From NCBI GenBank assembly GCA_002691245.1, contig NZHH01000024.1:39037-103036 (forward strand): DNA of 64,000 bases. The letters are read 5' to 3'. This DNA comes from Methylaequor sp002691245. GTDB lineage: Bacteria; Pseudomonadota; Alphaproteobacteria; Methylaequorales; Methylaequoraceae. Position 1 is the first letter of the stretch, and every line of letters starts with the position of its first letter. Both the position numbers and the translations under genes were made by a program. The notes under the pieces are model-generated. The model saw only the letters and a program-made list of their open reading frames with translations, was not told where the DNA came from and did no database searches. Of the stretch, positions 1 through 9,247 are shown one piece after another.

Positions 1-437
1 TTATAATTACCCATTTTGACATCTACAAAAACAGGAATAGCTTTGTACAAAAGTATTGGATTAATTGTTGTAGGAAACCCAGCAGCAACAGTGATTACTT
101 CATCTCCTGGTTTAATACTTCTTGAACCAAGTTTTGGTGAAGTAAGACTAGAAAAGGCAATTAAATTAGCTGAAGATCCAGAATTCACGGTAAGTAAAGA
201 GCGTGTATTAAGAAACCTAGATAATTTTTTTTCAAATTCTATGTTAAATCTTCCAGTAGTTAAGTGACCATCCAGAGCAGCATCAACCATATTAACTGTT
301 TCGTCATGATCTAAAACTTTTCCTGAAACTTGAACTTTATCAAATCCAGGAGTAAAAGTTTTTTTTGCGTATTTTATATTCGAGTAGTGAATAACTAAAT
401 CTGAAATTTTCTTTCTTATGTCATTTAAATGTTCCAT
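1..437 (-). CDS. rfbH: RfbH-type CDP-4-keto-6-deoxyglucose-3-dehydratase, partial (3' end outside window)
   Basis: Partial aminotransferase-fold (DegT/DnrJ/EryC1 family) sugar dehydratase; 145 N-terminal residues are visible and the gene runs off the window. Read on the minus strand it contains LTVNSGSSANLIAFSSLTSP followed by KPGDEVITVAAGFPTTINPI and IPVFVDVKMGNY, which is the diagnostic N-terminal block of RfbH/DdhC. That family makes the 3,6-dideoxyhexose precursor from CDP-4-keto-6-deoxyglucose with PMP and an iron-sulfur cluster; the cluster cysteines lie outside the window, so that detail is family knowledge only. Family members are about 430 aa. The ATG lies 3 bp after the stop of the upstream glycosyltransferase, so the two are probably co-transcribed as part of surface polysaccharide synthesis. 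Confidence 0.85.
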   Translation of the reverse strand, partial: MEHLNDIRKKISDLVIHYSNIKYAKKTFTPGFDKVQVSGKVLDHDETVNMVDAALDGHLTTGRFNIEFEKKLSRFLNTRSLLTVNSGSSANLIAFSSLTSPKLGSRSIKPGDEVITVAAGFPTTINPILLYKAIPVFVDVKMGNY

Positions 438-440
438 AAG

Positions 441-1580
441 CTAATTTAAATTAATTTGAAATGGAAAATTTGGAATTTGGATAAGATTAGTTAAATTATC
501 AAATAAATTAGCTCTAATTTCCTCTGAAAAATTATTAGATACATAAATCTGCAAATAATTGATACACATTGTAATCTTCAGTGCTAAATCTTTTCTATCT
601 TTAATGTCTTTTAGGAAGTTTTCTGTCTTTAACAATCTACATAAATTATTTGAAAGAATACTGATATAATTATTAACATCCTTAATATCAGATCCAGAAT
701 GAACATATTTAGGTAATCTTTTAAATGTTAGAAAAATTAAGTGATCCCAAAGGTAATAGGTGTGATATCTAAAAAAAGAAAGACTTAAGCTCTTTGGTTT
801 AAGAATATTTATATTTATTAAATTTTCTATATCATCAATAACATGAAAATATCTCCATACCATATTTTCATCTGCCCATCTTTTTTGTGTTTCTATGGTC
901 TGTAATTTATCTTGTGGTTCTACCAGACCTATATCATAAAACATTCCGTTTTTATTATGTGTATACTTGAGTATTGAGGCCGAATGAGGATAAGCAGAAG
1001 TTATAGAATCATCAACATTCTGATATTGAGTTTTGATAGATTGTGCAAAATCATCAAATACTTTTTGGAATGTTTGTTTTTTTAGTATGATACCAGAAAT
1101 CCAACCTAACATTTCATGATATCCAAATTTGTTGCAGAGATTTAAAACTTTATCAATAAAGACTTTAGAGGTATTTCTTGACCTTTTTTTTTCACAAACA
1201 CAAATAAATTCTAAATTGCTAGCGATATTTGATTTAAGGCATTTATATACTTTTTTGAGAGAATCCTTTTCTGATAATTTGTCATCATCTCCCATAAACC
1301 AAACCCATTCAATATCTGAAGATATAATTTTATTAAGATAGAATATATTTGGTTTTAAAGTCTGATCTTGAGGTTTATTATAAATTATTAAATTACTTCT
1401 TTTTTCAACTTCTTTCTCTAAAAATTCACTAGTTCCATCATTGGAAGCAATATTTGAAATAAACAAAGACAACTCTAAATTTCTGCATAATAATTGATTA
1501 TCAATTGAACTCAATAAAACTTTAAGTTTATCTAATCTATTATAAGTGGGGACTGCAATTGCAAGTTTAATTTTATCCAC
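441..1580 (-). CDS. Family 2 glycosyltransferase
   Basis: 379 aa GT-A type glycosyltransferase. The N terminus has the canonical GT2 start AIAVPTYNRLDKLKVLLSSI, then SNDGTSEFL (nucleotide-binding segment) and WVWFMGDDDKLSE around residues 92-104, the DxD-like metal and sugar-nucleotide binding site. The C-terminal half is not recognisable and probably holds the acceptor-specific part. No membrane segment is evident, so it should act at the cytoplasmic face on a lipid-linked glycan. It sits just upstream of the rfbH-like gene and in the same orientation as the TPR-GT9 and O-antigen ligase genes. Donor and acceptor cannot be told from sequence. Confidence 0.85.
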   Translation of the reverse strand: MDKIKLAIAVPTYNRLDKLKVLLSSIDNQLLCRNLELSLFISNIASNDGTSEFLEKEVEKRSNLIIYNKPQDQTLKPNIFYLNKIISSDIEWVWFMGDDDKLSEKDSLKKVYKCLKSNIASNLEFICVCEKKRSRNTSKVFIDKVLNLCNKFGYHEMLGWISGIILKKQTFQKVFDDFAQSIKTQYQNVDDSITSAYPHSASILKYTHNKNGMFYDIGLVEPQDKLQTIETQKRWADENMVWRYFHVIDDIENLININILKPKSLSLSFFRYHTYYLWDHLIFLTFKRLPKYVHSGSDIKDVNNYISILSNNLCRLLKTENFLKDIKDRKDLALKITMCINYLQIYVSNNFSEEIRANLFDNLTNLIQIPNFPFQINLN

Positions 1581-1684
1581 ATTTTCCTTTTTTAAAAATC
1601 GACCTATTAGATTTACAGCAAAAGTTATGCCACACTAATGTATTTATTTATTGCATTGTGGTGGAATTAATTATCATTGAATTT

Positions 1685-3343
1685 TCAATATTTGGTTTTA
1701 GAGGAAAGTTTATTGGCTAAATTATTAATAATGCTTTCCCAATCTCCACTATTCTTTTGTCTAAGGAGTTTTACCGATTTATACCATTCTGTTGTATTTT
1801 CTTTTATTCCCCATCTCCAGTCAGGAACTTTAGAAATCATTATTTTGGTTGGGATGTTAAGCGTGCCTGCAATGTGAGCTAAGGAGGTATCTACGGTTAT
1901 TACTTCGTCTAATCTAGAAACGATAATTGCTGTATCTATCCAGTCACTTATTAAATTATTACATAATAAAACATTTTTAAACTTTTTGAGGAAAGATTGA
2001 TCTTTATTTGAAATTTCTTTATCTATAACCAAAAAAGTAATCTTACTATTTCTAAAGATTTTACTAAAAAGGCTCAAATTAATTGATCTTGATTCATCAT
2101 GAAGATGTTTTTTATTTCCTTTCCATGATACTCCAATTACTTTTCCTTTTTCTTTTAATTTTTTTAATCTGTGGATAAGTTTTTCTTTATTTTTTTCTAG
2201 TTTTTTAAAATTAAATGAAATTGGAGGAGGAGGTTTGTCCGTCATATTTAAGATAAAAGGTAAATTGAGTACAACTGTTTTGAAATCAAAATGTTTTATG
2301 TCTTCATATTTAATTTTTTTAAGAAATTTTATTTTTCCACTATCCAATGTACATCTTAAGAGTGGTATTATTGAATTTTTTGGTGCAATAGTTGTAATGG
2401 AATGACCTTTTTTCTGAAGATAAGGTAAATATCTATAGAAATTGATTACATCACCAAAACCTTGTTCTAAAAAGATTAAAATTTTATAAGGTTTTTTTGA
2501 AGAAATATGTAGCTTATTCAGGTCATCCAGAGATTGAATCTTTTCAATATGATTTTGATTATGATTAATTTTAGCCGTATCGATTAAATTATATAAATTA
2601 ATCCTTTTTGAGGTGTCTACAAGATTATATAATTTATATCCTTCGAATTTTCTACCGATTCTTAAATAAAGAATAGCCATATCAATTATTAATTCTTTAT
2701 CATTTGGATATAATTCAATAGCTTTTCTATACATATCTAAAGATTCGTCATATCTTGATTCTTCCTGCAGTAACAAAGCTTTTAGCATTAAACATCTTTT
2801 ATGTTTGGGGTTAATTTCTTCAGCAGTCGATAAACATAACTGAGCCATTTTTAGATTTAGTAAACTAAAATAACAAAAACTTAAGTCTAACCAAAAAGCA
2901 CACTCATATGGATTTTTTTGAACTGCTCTTTCTAAGTATTTCAAAGCTTTATGTTTATCGCCATTAAAAAGTAAATTTTTTCCAAATAAATTTAAAAACA
3001 AAGGATCTTCAGGATGATATTTTATAGCATTTTGAATAGCCTCTTCAATTTTGAATCCTAAATTTAATTTTATGAGTACCTGAATATAAAAATGATGGGC
3101 AGAATTAAATTTTGGTTCATTTTTGATAATATACTCTAATCTATTAACTGAATCATGGAGATTTCCATTGGAGAAATCATAAGAAGCCATCATTAGATTA
3201 CCGAGGTCAAATTCATTTTTTTTCTGATATTTATTTTCAAAATAAATATCTCCCTGCATTCTGACTGAATTAAAATTTGATTTATCTCTTATTGATTTTA
3301 CAAAGTTAGATATTAGTTCTGACTGAGAAGTTGCTTGTTCCAT
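1685..3343 (-). CDS. TPR-repeat protein with C-terminal GT9-like glycosyltransferase domain
   Basis: 552 aa. Residues about 45-265 are a run of tetratricopeptide repeats (helical 34-residue units, for example around ALKYLERAVQKNPYECAFWL and SLDMYRKAIELYPNDKELII). Residues about 285-545 resemble the heptosyltransferase/GT9 fold: ILIFLEQGFGDVINFYRYLP near the start (the GDVI loop) and a C-terminal donor-binding stretch with DEVITVDTSLAHIAGTLNIP, the S/T-x-H-x-A signature of this clan. Such TPR-GT9 fusions are common in alphaproteobacteria; a role in glycosylating a surface polymer or protein is inference. The neighbours are polysaccharide genes. No signal peptide is seen, so it is cytoplasmic. 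Confidence 0.75.
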   Translation of the reverse strand: MEQATSQSELISNFVKSIRDKSNFNSVRMQGDIYFENKYQKKNEFDLGNLMMASYDFSNGNLHDSVNRLEYIIKNEPKFNSAHHFYIQVLIKLNLGFKIEEAIQNAIKYHPEDPLFLNLFGKNLLFNGDKHKALKYLERAVQKNPYECAFWLDLSFCYFSLLNLKMAQLCLSTAEEINPKHKRCLMLKALLLQEESRYDESLDMYRKAIELYPNDKELIIDMAILYLRIGRKFEGYKLYNLVDTSKRINLYNLIDTAKINHNQNHIEKIQSLDDLNKLHISSKKPYKILIFLEQGFGDVINFYRYLPYLQKKGHSITTIAPKNSIIPLLRCTLDSGKIKFLKKIKYEDIKHFDFKTVVLNLPFILNMTDKPPPPISFNFKKLEKNKEKLIHRLKKLKEKGKVIGVSWKGNKKHLHDESRSINLSLFSKIFRNSKITFLVIDKEISNKDQSFLKKFKNVLLCNNLISDWIDTAIIVSRLDEVITVDTSLAHIAGTLNIPTKIMISKVPDWRWGIKENTTEWYKSVKLLRQKNSGDWESIINNLANKLSSKTKY

Positions 3344-3457
3344 TTTAAGGATTATTTAATTTAAATTATATTAGTAATTCATATCTAAATACAAATTTTG
3401 TGCCAACAATTACTAGAATAAATCTCGGCTTAGGTGAGATATCTTAATATCTTTTAT

Positions 3458-4666
3458 TTATTTTTCTTGAAATCCTCTGGAAGCTAATATGCTCAGTAGT
3501 AGATAATAACTTCCTTGCCACCATCCAAGCCAAAAAGAAAAATTAACCAATGAAGAACCCCAAAAGTAAGCATTCAAAAAAATTAGAAAAATATTAAATC
3601 TTACTGAATCATTAATTCTGGAAACCTTAAAGTTTACGTAAACTAAAAAAAGAATAAAAAGCATTGTTCCCACTAAACCTGTTTCTAAAAGTAGTTCAAA
3701 AAAGAAATTATGGGGATGACTTGGAATAAAATTCATATCTCCAGTCATCTGAATACCAATATCTTTCTGACTACCTTCAATAAAATTTGAAGAATCCGGT
3801 CCGTATCCAAATAGTGGTTTATCTTTAAACTTATTGAACGTAAAACCCCAGATAATTTGTCTATGTACATCAAGTAAATTGATCGGAATTTTATATTCAA
3901 AACTAGTCATTGAATCTATATCAAATTTACTTGGAAGATTTTTCAAAAAGATACTTGATGAAATAATTAGTATTAGAAAAGAAAATAAAATTAGAAAATT
4001 CTTAAAAAATAAAGAATTGATATATTTTTTAAATAATAAATATATTACACAAAAAATAGTGCCAAATAATATTCCGAGAATACTTGCAGCTGAACCAGTC
4101 ATAAAAATATTTGGAATTAAAAGAATGGTGGAAATAAAATTTAATCTGGATCTTAATAAATATAGATTCAAAATAGTAATTAAAGATAGTATGTTCATAT
4201 ATCCCTTGAACATAACTAGTTCACCTGAGTTGTAATTAGTAATATTGTAAATAAAAATCAATACTGAATTAAAAAGAATACTTAAAGATAGAGATTTGAG
4301 TAAGAGTTCTAATTCATACTTTTTTTTGTGAAAAATAAAATATATTAATAAGGAGAAAATTATAAATAAAATAAGATAAAGGAAAACTAATAGAGATCGA
4401 TAAATTTCTATTGATTTAAGAGTTGAGAAAAAGAATGATAATAAAAATAAACTTACTAAAGAAAAATTTAATTTATTCATATCTTTAATAATTATTACTT
4501 TTAATTCTTTAACAATTATAGATTTGTATTTGTTCAACAATATAAGAACGCTCAAACCAATTGTAATTCCGAAAGCAATTTTATTTATAATTAAAAAAGT
4601 ATATGAAAATCCAATTAAAACTATTGAGAAATTTGAAATATTTTTCATTATAATACTAAAAAACAA
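3458..4666 (-). CDS. O-antigen ligase/polymerase-like integral membrane protein
   Basis: 402 aa, about ten to twelve hydrophobic segments. Between the late segments is a large periplasmic loop with FNKFKDKPLFGYGPDSSNF and PSHPHNFFFELLLETGLVG, the Wzy_C/WaaL signature (PHN followed by a glycine-rich helix). WaaL proteins join undecaprenyl-linked O-antigen to lipid A-core; Wzy polymerases share the fold, and the two cannot be separated here. The end overlaps the start of the next small upstream membrane gene by about 11 bp, so it is translationally coupled in the polysaccharide block. Confidence 0.8.
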   Translation of the reverse strand: MFFSIIMKNISNFSIVLIGFSYTFLIINKIAFGITIGLSVLILLNKYKSIIVKELKVIIIKDMNKLNFSLVSLFLLSFFFSTLKSIEIYRSLLVFLYLILFIIFSLLIYFIFHKKKYELELLLKSLSLSILFNSVLIFIYNITNYNSGELVMFKGYMNILSLITILNLYLLRSRLNFISTILLIPNIFMTGSAASILGILFGTIFCVIYLLFKKYINSLFFKNFLILFSFLILIISSSIFLKNLPSKFDIDSMTSFEYKIPINLLDVHRQIIWGFTFNKFKDKPLFGYGPDSSNFIEGSQKDIGIQMTGDMNFIPSHPHNFFFELLLETGLVGTMLFILFLVYVNFKVSRINDSVRFNIFLIFLNAYFWGSSLVNFSFWLGWWQGSYYLLLSILASRGFQEK

Positions 4667-4907
4667 TAAAGATTATCATCCATCCAATTAAAATAGAAAC
4701 TAACACAAAAATGAATACCTTAAACATGAAATTTATTCGAGCCAAGAGTTTTTCTCTACTAAATTTTGAGACAAAAAAAGAAAGAAGCTTTCTTATATTA
4801 TTAAGAATCAATAATACTAAAGCACCTACAAAAAAATAGAATATTAATTTAAAAATATTAAAATAAAAACCTATCTCATTTTGCCAGTCAGCAATTATGT
4901 CAAACAT
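4656..4907 (-). CDS. Small two-helix membrane protein, unknown
   Basis: 83 aa with two predicted transmembrane stretches (about residues 18-40 and 60-83) separated by a basic cytoplasmic-type linker containing KFSREKLLAR. I do not recognise the family. It overlaps the start of the O-antigen ligase-like gene and is preceded 1 bp upstream by a tiny zinc-ribbon gene, all on the minus strand, so it is likely part of the same transcript. A role in the polysaccharide machinery is possible only by context. Confidence 0.55.
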   Translation of the reverse strand: MFDIIADWQNEIGFYFNIFKLIFYFFVGALVLLILNNIRKLLSFFVSKFSREKLLARINFMFKVFIFVLVSILIGWMIIFIVF

Positions 4908-4908
4908 C

Positions 4909-5049
4909 TCAAGTTTTTAACGAGTTTTGTTCACATGTTGAGCAAATTTGATAGTCAATTGATCTCTTGGGATATATGGTGTTTATCTCATCTGAGTATA
5001 CCCAGAAGACTGAGCCACATTTTTGGCACTCAATCCAGAGTTTTTCCAT
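4909..5049 (-). CDS. 46-aa zinc-ribbon protein
   Basis: A short ORF. It encodes 46 residues with two knuckles, CQKCG at residues 8-12 and CSTC at residues 36-39, the spacing expected for one four-cysteine zinc ribbon. The stop lies 1 bp before the start of the 83-aa membrane protein and the gene is flanked by another very small gene on the same strand. The paired CxxC motifs and tight packing argue that it is real. Function unknown; it could be a small regulator or metal-binding accessory protein. Confidence 0.55.
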   Translation of the reverse strand: MEKLWIECQKCGSVFWVYSDEINTIYPKRSIDYQICSTCEQNSLKT

Positions 5050-5060
5050 ATTAACAGAAA

Positions 5061-5159
5061 CTAACTAGATTTAAGTTTGTCGAGTACTTTGGCAAAAATA
5101 CCTTGAAGTTCCTCTTTTTTTAGTTTTTTAGGGTCAATTTTGATTTTTTCATCAGCCAT
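5061..5159 (-). CDS. 32-aa lysine-rich small protein, unknown
   Basis: Small ORF starting ATG GCT GAT and encoding a 32-residue Lys/Glu-rich peptide that includes DPKKLKKEELQGIFAKVLDK. A ribosome-binding-like AAGGAAA lies just upstream on the minus strand. The amphipathic helical character and position directly upstream of the zinc-ribbon gene make it a plausible small gene, but no family is recognised. Confidence 0.4.
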   Translation of the reverse strand: MADEKIKIDPKKLKKEELQGIFAKVLDKLKSS

Positions 5160-5223
5160 TTTATTTCCTTCCAAAGAAGTATATATTATTCTGTGAGAAA
5201 TAAACTGTCAATAAAGAAAAAAA

Positions 5224-5637
5224 ATGTCACACATATTTGAGACTTTATCATTTGAAACTGAAAATAAAACATCTCTGGAAATAACAAGTGAAATTAAAAA
5301 TGTGATAAGAATAAATTCTGTAAAGAACGGGATTTTAATTTTGTCAATTCTTCATACAAGTTGTTCGTTGCTAGTTCAAGAGAATGCAGACAAGTCCGTG
5401 CAAGAAGATATTAGAAATTTTTTAGAAGAGATTGCTCCTGAAAGAAATTACATACATAATTCTGAAGGCCCTGATGATATGCCTGCTCACTTAAAAACAC
5501 TCTTGACACAAACTCATCTTAGTTTGAGTATAATGAATGGACAACTTATACTAGGGAATTGGCAAGGAATTTTTTTACTAGAACACAGAATCAATAAAAA
5601 AACCAGGCATGTTAACCTTCATATTCTCAAGGAATAA
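5224..5637 (+). CDS. yjbQ: YjbQ family protein (UPF0047)
   Basis: 137 aa, full family length. Carries the YjbQ signatures ILHTSCSLLVQENAD, then GPDDMPAHLKTLLTQTHLSL and the C-terminal NWQGIFLLEHR. The conserved H, D-D and E/H residues are those proposed for the thiamin-phosphate-synthase-like side activity of E. coli YjbQ; the physiological role is unsettled. Followed 2 bp later by the thioredoxin-like gene, so probably co-transcribed. Divergent from the 32-aa gene on the left. Confidence 0.85.
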   Translation: MSHIFETLSFETENKTSLEITSEIKNVIRINSVKNGILILSILHTSCSLLVQENADKSVQEDIRNFLEEIAPERNYIHNSEGPDDMPAHLKTLLTQTHLSLSIMNGQLILGNWQGIFLLEHRINKKTRHVNLHILKE

Positions 5638-5639
5638 TA

Positions 5640-6188
5640 ATGGTATTATTAAGTTCAAATATATGTGACTTCAACAAAAAAATAATTGGATTCAATTTGA
5701 AGAATATTGATGGTCAGACTTATCATTTAGATAATTTACTTGGTGAAAACGGAACCTTGATAATGTTCATATGTAATCATTGTCCTTACGTTAAAGCTAT
5801 AATAAAAGAGTTGGTAAAAACAACAGTTGAACTATCAAATTATGGAATTCATTCAATAGCAATTATGCCAAATGACACTAGGAAGTATCCAGAAGATAAT
5901 TTTGAAAAAATGAAAAAATTCGCAGATATAAATAATTTTAATTTTCCTTATTTGATTGATGAAACTCAAGAGGTAGCAAAAAAATATGAAGCAGTATGTA
6001 CTCCTGATTTTTTTGGTTTTAATCAAGAAAAAAAATTACAATATCGTGGAAGAATATTTGAACTTAAAAATTTAAAAATTATAAATAATAAAAATGAACT
6101 TTTAGATGCAATGAAAACGATAAGTAAATATAAAACTGGCCCTGAAAAACAATTTCCAAGTATTGGGTGTAGCATAAAGTGGAAATAA
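5640..6188 (+). CDS. Thioredoxin-fold redoxin (PRX-like, AhpC/TSA superfamily)
   Basis: 182 aa cytoplasmic protein. The active site is in MFICNHCPYVKA near residues 41-52, where CNHC is a CxxC-type thiol pair, followed by the characteristic IAIMPNDTRKYPEDNF block and ending with a C-terminal GCSIKW. This arrangement is typical of the thioredoxin-like PRX_like1 group found in many proteobacteria. Likely a thiol oxidoreductase or peroxidase; substrate unknown. Follows yjbQ by 2 bp and converges with the HAD gene. Confidence 0.75.
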   Translation: MVLLSSNICDFNKKIIGFNLKNIDGQTYHLDNLLGENGTLIMFICNHCPYVKAIIKELVKTTVELSNYGIHSIAIMPNDTRKYPEDNFEKMKKFADINNFNFPYLIDETQEVAKKYEAVCTPDFFGFNQEKKLQYRGRIFELKNLKIINNKNELLDAMKTISKYKTGPEKQFPSIGCSIKWK

Positions 6189-6194
6189 ATAAAC

Positions 6195-6854
6195 TTATAA
6201 CTTTTTTACTATTTCATAGCAATTTTCTGCATTTAAATCAGGTGGCATATAAAATTCGCTTAACATCTTTTCATAACGACTAATGAATGCCGTTTTTAAA
6301 CCTGCTAATTTAGCTCCATTGACATCCCATCCATGGACCGCCACCATCAAGGTGTTTTCTTTTTTTATTTTCATACGCTTGCATGTGGTTAAATAAACTT
6401 CTTTGTGTGGTTTCCAAAGTCTTATCTTATTAATAGAAAAACAACGTTCTACATATTTATCTATACCATTGCTTTTTAATAATTTCCTTGTATTTTCATC
6501 TGATCCATTTGTAAGTGTAACCACTTTAATTTTCTTTTTCTTTAAAAGTTTTAGAGATTGCTTAATATCACTATGAACATTTAAGTTCTCAAATCCTTTC
6601 ATTATATTGTCAATTAATTTTTCTGTGAATGGCTTTTTATTTTGTAAAAAAATTTTTTTAAGCTCATTAATTCCAATATTAAAGAAATCTATATATTGAC
6701 CGCTTAAAGAATAAGCAAACCCCTCTTTTAATACTGAACTAAACCAAACTTCAACCAGTTCTTTCTTTAATTTGTTTATCCTAAATAATCTCTCTATTTC
6801 ACTTAACGAAAACATAGTTTGATTAACATCAAATATTACGAGCTTTATCTTCAT
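6195..6854 (-). CDS. HAD-superfamily hydrolase, haloacid dehalogenase type II-like
   Basis: 219 aa. Motif I is VIFDVNQTMF at residues 6-15 (nucleophile Asp9), motif II VVTLTNGSDENTRKLL with the conserved T/S-N, motif III lysine in IRLWKPHKEVY, and motif IV AVHGWDVNGAKLAGLKTAF, very close to the L-2-haloacid dehalogenase consensus. The usual Y-G after the nucleophile is N-Q, so activity on haloacids is uncertain and it may be a phosphatase. Divergently oriented from the sulfotransferase gene. Confidence 0.7.
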   Translation of the reverse strand: MKIKLVIFDVNQTMFSLSEIERLFRINKLKKELVEVWFSSVLKEGFAYSLSGQYIDFFNIGINELKKIFLQNKKPFTEKLIDNIMKGFENLNVHSDIKQSLKLLKKKKIKVVTLTNGSDENTRKLLKSNGIDKYVERCFSINKIRLWKPHKEVYLTTCKRMKIKKENTLMVAVHGWDVNGAKLAGLKTAFISRYEKMLSEFYMPPDLNAENCYEIVKKL

Positions 6855-6892
6855 AGGATGATCGATGGCATATTGCTTGCAGTTTGGTAATT

Positions 6893-8650
6893 ATGGACGA
6901 TCTATCATTTATAATCAATCAAGATCAAAATTTATTTTTTTTTGAAATAGAAAAAAAAATCAATGAATGTCAAAAGAAGTTATCAAAAGATTCTAAAGAT
7001 ATACCTACAATCAGTCAGTTGGCAAAATATTCTTCACAAATTAAAAATAACGACCTAAGTATTTATTTTGCTTCAGAAGCAACTCGGTTAAAACCTAAAT
7101 CTCTTAAATTAAAATTAGATTTATTTCATTATTTATTGATAAACGGAAATGTAGAGGAGGTTTGTAAAAAAATAAAAAAGTTGTTTCTTAGTAAAAATTT
7201 AATTGAAGGTTCTAAAGATTCTAGTTTATTACTTAAATTAATAAACCTATTTGGGCACTATTGTCATGATCATGTTAGTACAATAGATTTTGTAGAAAAA
7301 GTATATACAAAATTTCCAGATGACAATAATGTTATAATGACATATGCATTTGTTAACAAAATGTTTCTTGCAAATATCGAAAAAAGCAGAAAATTAATTG
7401 CTAAATTAATAAAAAGAAATTTCATTAATCAATTAGTTATAAGTAATTGGCTTGATCTTTATCAAAAAGATAATCCACAAAAAACTTTATTACTATGTGA
7501 CATTCTCAAAAAAAAATATCCTAATCTTATAGATTTGATAAATCATTATAATTTTAATTGTTACGCAACAATAGGTGATAAGGAAAAAGCAAATTTTTAT
7601 TTAGATAAAAATAAAGATTCATTACATTATGTAACAAATAAAATAAGAATTGATGCACTGTATATTAAAACTTTGGACTTAAATATTTATTTAAATAAAT
7701 ATCAGATGTTAGTTAAACACCAAAAGTCTATGAATCTATTAAAGTTGAGTGGTATACTGTCTTCGACTTGCTTAATAATTGCAAAGAAATATGAATTTTT
7801 AAAAGATTTTAAAAGAAAAAACTATTTTTTAGAAAAATCACATTACTACTTTTTTAAACATAATTATTTGTCGCTTCAGAATAACTTAAATATTGGTTCA
7901 GAGATGCCAAAAAACTTATATAAAAAAAGTAAAAAAGCCGAAGATTTAATAAATAAAAGAAATTTTAATATGAAATTACAACCAATTTTTATTTTAGGGT
8001 TGCCAAGATCAGGTTCCTCAATATTAGAAAAAACAATATTTGAGAATTTCAATATTAAACCTTGCGGTGAGTCTCAAATCATACAGAAATATATTATAAA
8101 TATTTTATCTAAAAAACAAAATTTTGATTTTTTGAATTTATATAAAAATGAATTTAGGGATATTGACAAATTTGAAGGTTTTACTGATAAAACCTTAAAT
8201 AATTTTTCATATATTAATTTAATTATTAAATCTTATCCAAATGCAAAATTTATAAACTGTATGAGAAATCCAAAAGAAAATGTACTTTCAATTTTTAATG
8301 TTATTTTTGAGAATCAACCATGGGCTCATTCGCTTGAAAACATATTGGATTACGCAAATCAGTATTTTATTTTGATGGATAAGTTTAAAAAGCTTTATCC
8401 AAAAAATATCTTAACTATTAAACATTCTGATTTAGTTTTGAACAAAGAAAAAGTATTAGAAAACATATTTGATTTTTTAAAAATGAAAAAAAATACAATT
8501 AAAAATCCTCTTACAAAGTCTTTTTTTGGAACTACAGAAAGCCAATGGCAAATAAGACAAAAAGTTTCAAATAAATTTTTAAATAGATATTCTAAGGATT
8601 ATTATATTCTTGATAAATATTTAAAAAAATACAAGTGGTTAAATCAATAG
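6893..8650 (+). CDS. TPR-containing sulfotransferase family protein
   Basis: 585 aa from the ATG at 6893; an in-frame TTG 9 bp earlier is less likely. Residues about 10-340 are degenerate helical/TPR-like repeats. From about 360 there is a PAPS-type sulfotransferase domain: FILGLPRSGSSILEKTIF is the 5'-phosphosulfate loop, FINCMRNPKENVLSIFN the 3'-phosphate binding segment with Arg, and a C-terminal NPLTKSFFGTTESQWQIRQ block. This architecture is common in SAR11-like and cyanobacterial marine genomes; acceptor unknown, with carbohydrate or protein tyrosine both possible. Head to head with the HAD gene. Confidence 0.75.
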   Translation: MDDLSFIINQDQNLFFFEIEKKINECQKKLSKDSKDIPTISQLAKYSSQIKNNDLSIYFASEATRLKPKSLKLKLDLFHYLLINGNVEEVCKKIKKLFLSKNLIEGSKDSSLLLKLINLFGHYCHDHVSTIDFVEKVYTKFPDDNNVIMTYAFVNKMFLANIEKSRKLIAKLIKRNFINQLVISNWLDLYQKDNPQKTLLLCDILKKKYPNLIDLINHYNFNCYATIGDKEKANFYLDKNKDSLHYVTNKIRIDALYIKTLDLNIYLNKYQMLVKHQKSMNLLKLSGILSSTCLIIAKKYEFLKDFKRKNYFLEKSHYYFFKHNYLSLQNNLNIGSEMPKNLYKKSKKAEDLINKRNFNMKLQPIFILGLPRSGSSILEKTIFENFNIKPCGESQIIQKYIINILSKKQNFDFLNLYKNEFRDIDKFEGFTDKTLNNFSYINLIIKSYPNAKFINCMRNPKENVLSIFNVIFENQPWAHSLENILDYANQYFILMDKFKKLYPKNILTIKHSDLVLNKEKVLENIFDFLKMKKNTIKNPLTKSFFGTTESQWQIRQKVSNKFLNRYSKDYYILDKYLKKYKWLNQ

Positions 8651-8669
8651 AAAAACATTAAACAATATT

Positions 8670-9206
8670 ATGTTATCTTTAAGCTTTATGAGACATGCAA
8701 ACACTGATTTAGCTTATTGCAATGTAGATGATATAACCAGACCAATTTCTAGAAATGGTCAAAAAAAAACAAGAATTGTTTGCAAACACTTAAAAACAAT
8801 ACAAATAAAATTTGATTTAATTTTTTGTTCGCCTTCTTTAAGAACTAAAGAAACTTTGAAATGTATGCTTGAAAATAACCAATGGAAAAAAGCTAAAATT
8901 ATTGAAGACTTTGATATTTACAATGGTAGTGAGGAAAATTTTTTACTTAAGCTTAGTAATACTGAAGATTTTAAAAATCTTTTAGTCATAACTCATGAAC
9001 CTCAAATAGAATCTTTTGTTAATTATTTTCTGGCTGAAAATCAAAATAATGAAAAATTTACAAATTATAATTTCGTTCCGTCATCTTTAATTACTATAGA
9101 ATTTAAATCTAAATCTTGGAAAAGTATATCTGGTTCTAATGCAATATTTAAAAGATTTATAGATCCAAACACTCTAATCAAAAAAAAAAATAAAAATTTA
9201 TTTTAA
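8670..9206 (+). CDS. sixA: SixA-like histidine phosphatase
   Basis: 178 aa histidine phosphatase-branch protein. The N-terminal LSLSFMRHANTDLAY carries the RHA nucleophile motif, FDLIFCSPSLRTKETL the second Arg, and LVITHEPQIESFVNYF the second catalytic His. The size matches SixA, which dephosphorylates phosphohistidine on phosphotransfer proteins in E. coli; the substrate here is unknown. Located 19 bp after the sulfotransferase gene and just upstream of the flagellar block. Confidence 0.75.
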   Translation: MLSLSFMRHANTDLAYCNVDDITRPISRNGQKKTRIVCKHLKTIQIKFDLIFCSPSLRTKETLKCMLENNQWKKAKIIEDFDIYNGSEENFLLKLSNTEDFKNLLVITHEPQIESFVNYFLAENQNNEKFTNYNFVPSSLITIEFKSKSWKSISGSNAIFKRFIDPNTLIKKKNKNLF

Positions 9207-9247
9207 TTTTAACCTTTTCTTAAGGTCATGTATTTGAAGATTTTTAG

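Noticed and set aside
16..267. 83-aa plus-strand open frame at the left edge
   Set aside because: It lies opposite a clear RfbH-like coding sequence on the minus strand.
1626..1672. Imperfect hairpin after the TPR-GT9 gene as terminator
   Set aside because: Stem is interrupted and has no clean T tract; too weak to annotate.
3834..4235. 133-aa plus-strand open frame
   Set aside because: Antisense to the O-antigen ligase-like gene, with no family features; a shadow of AT-rich membrane-protein coding.
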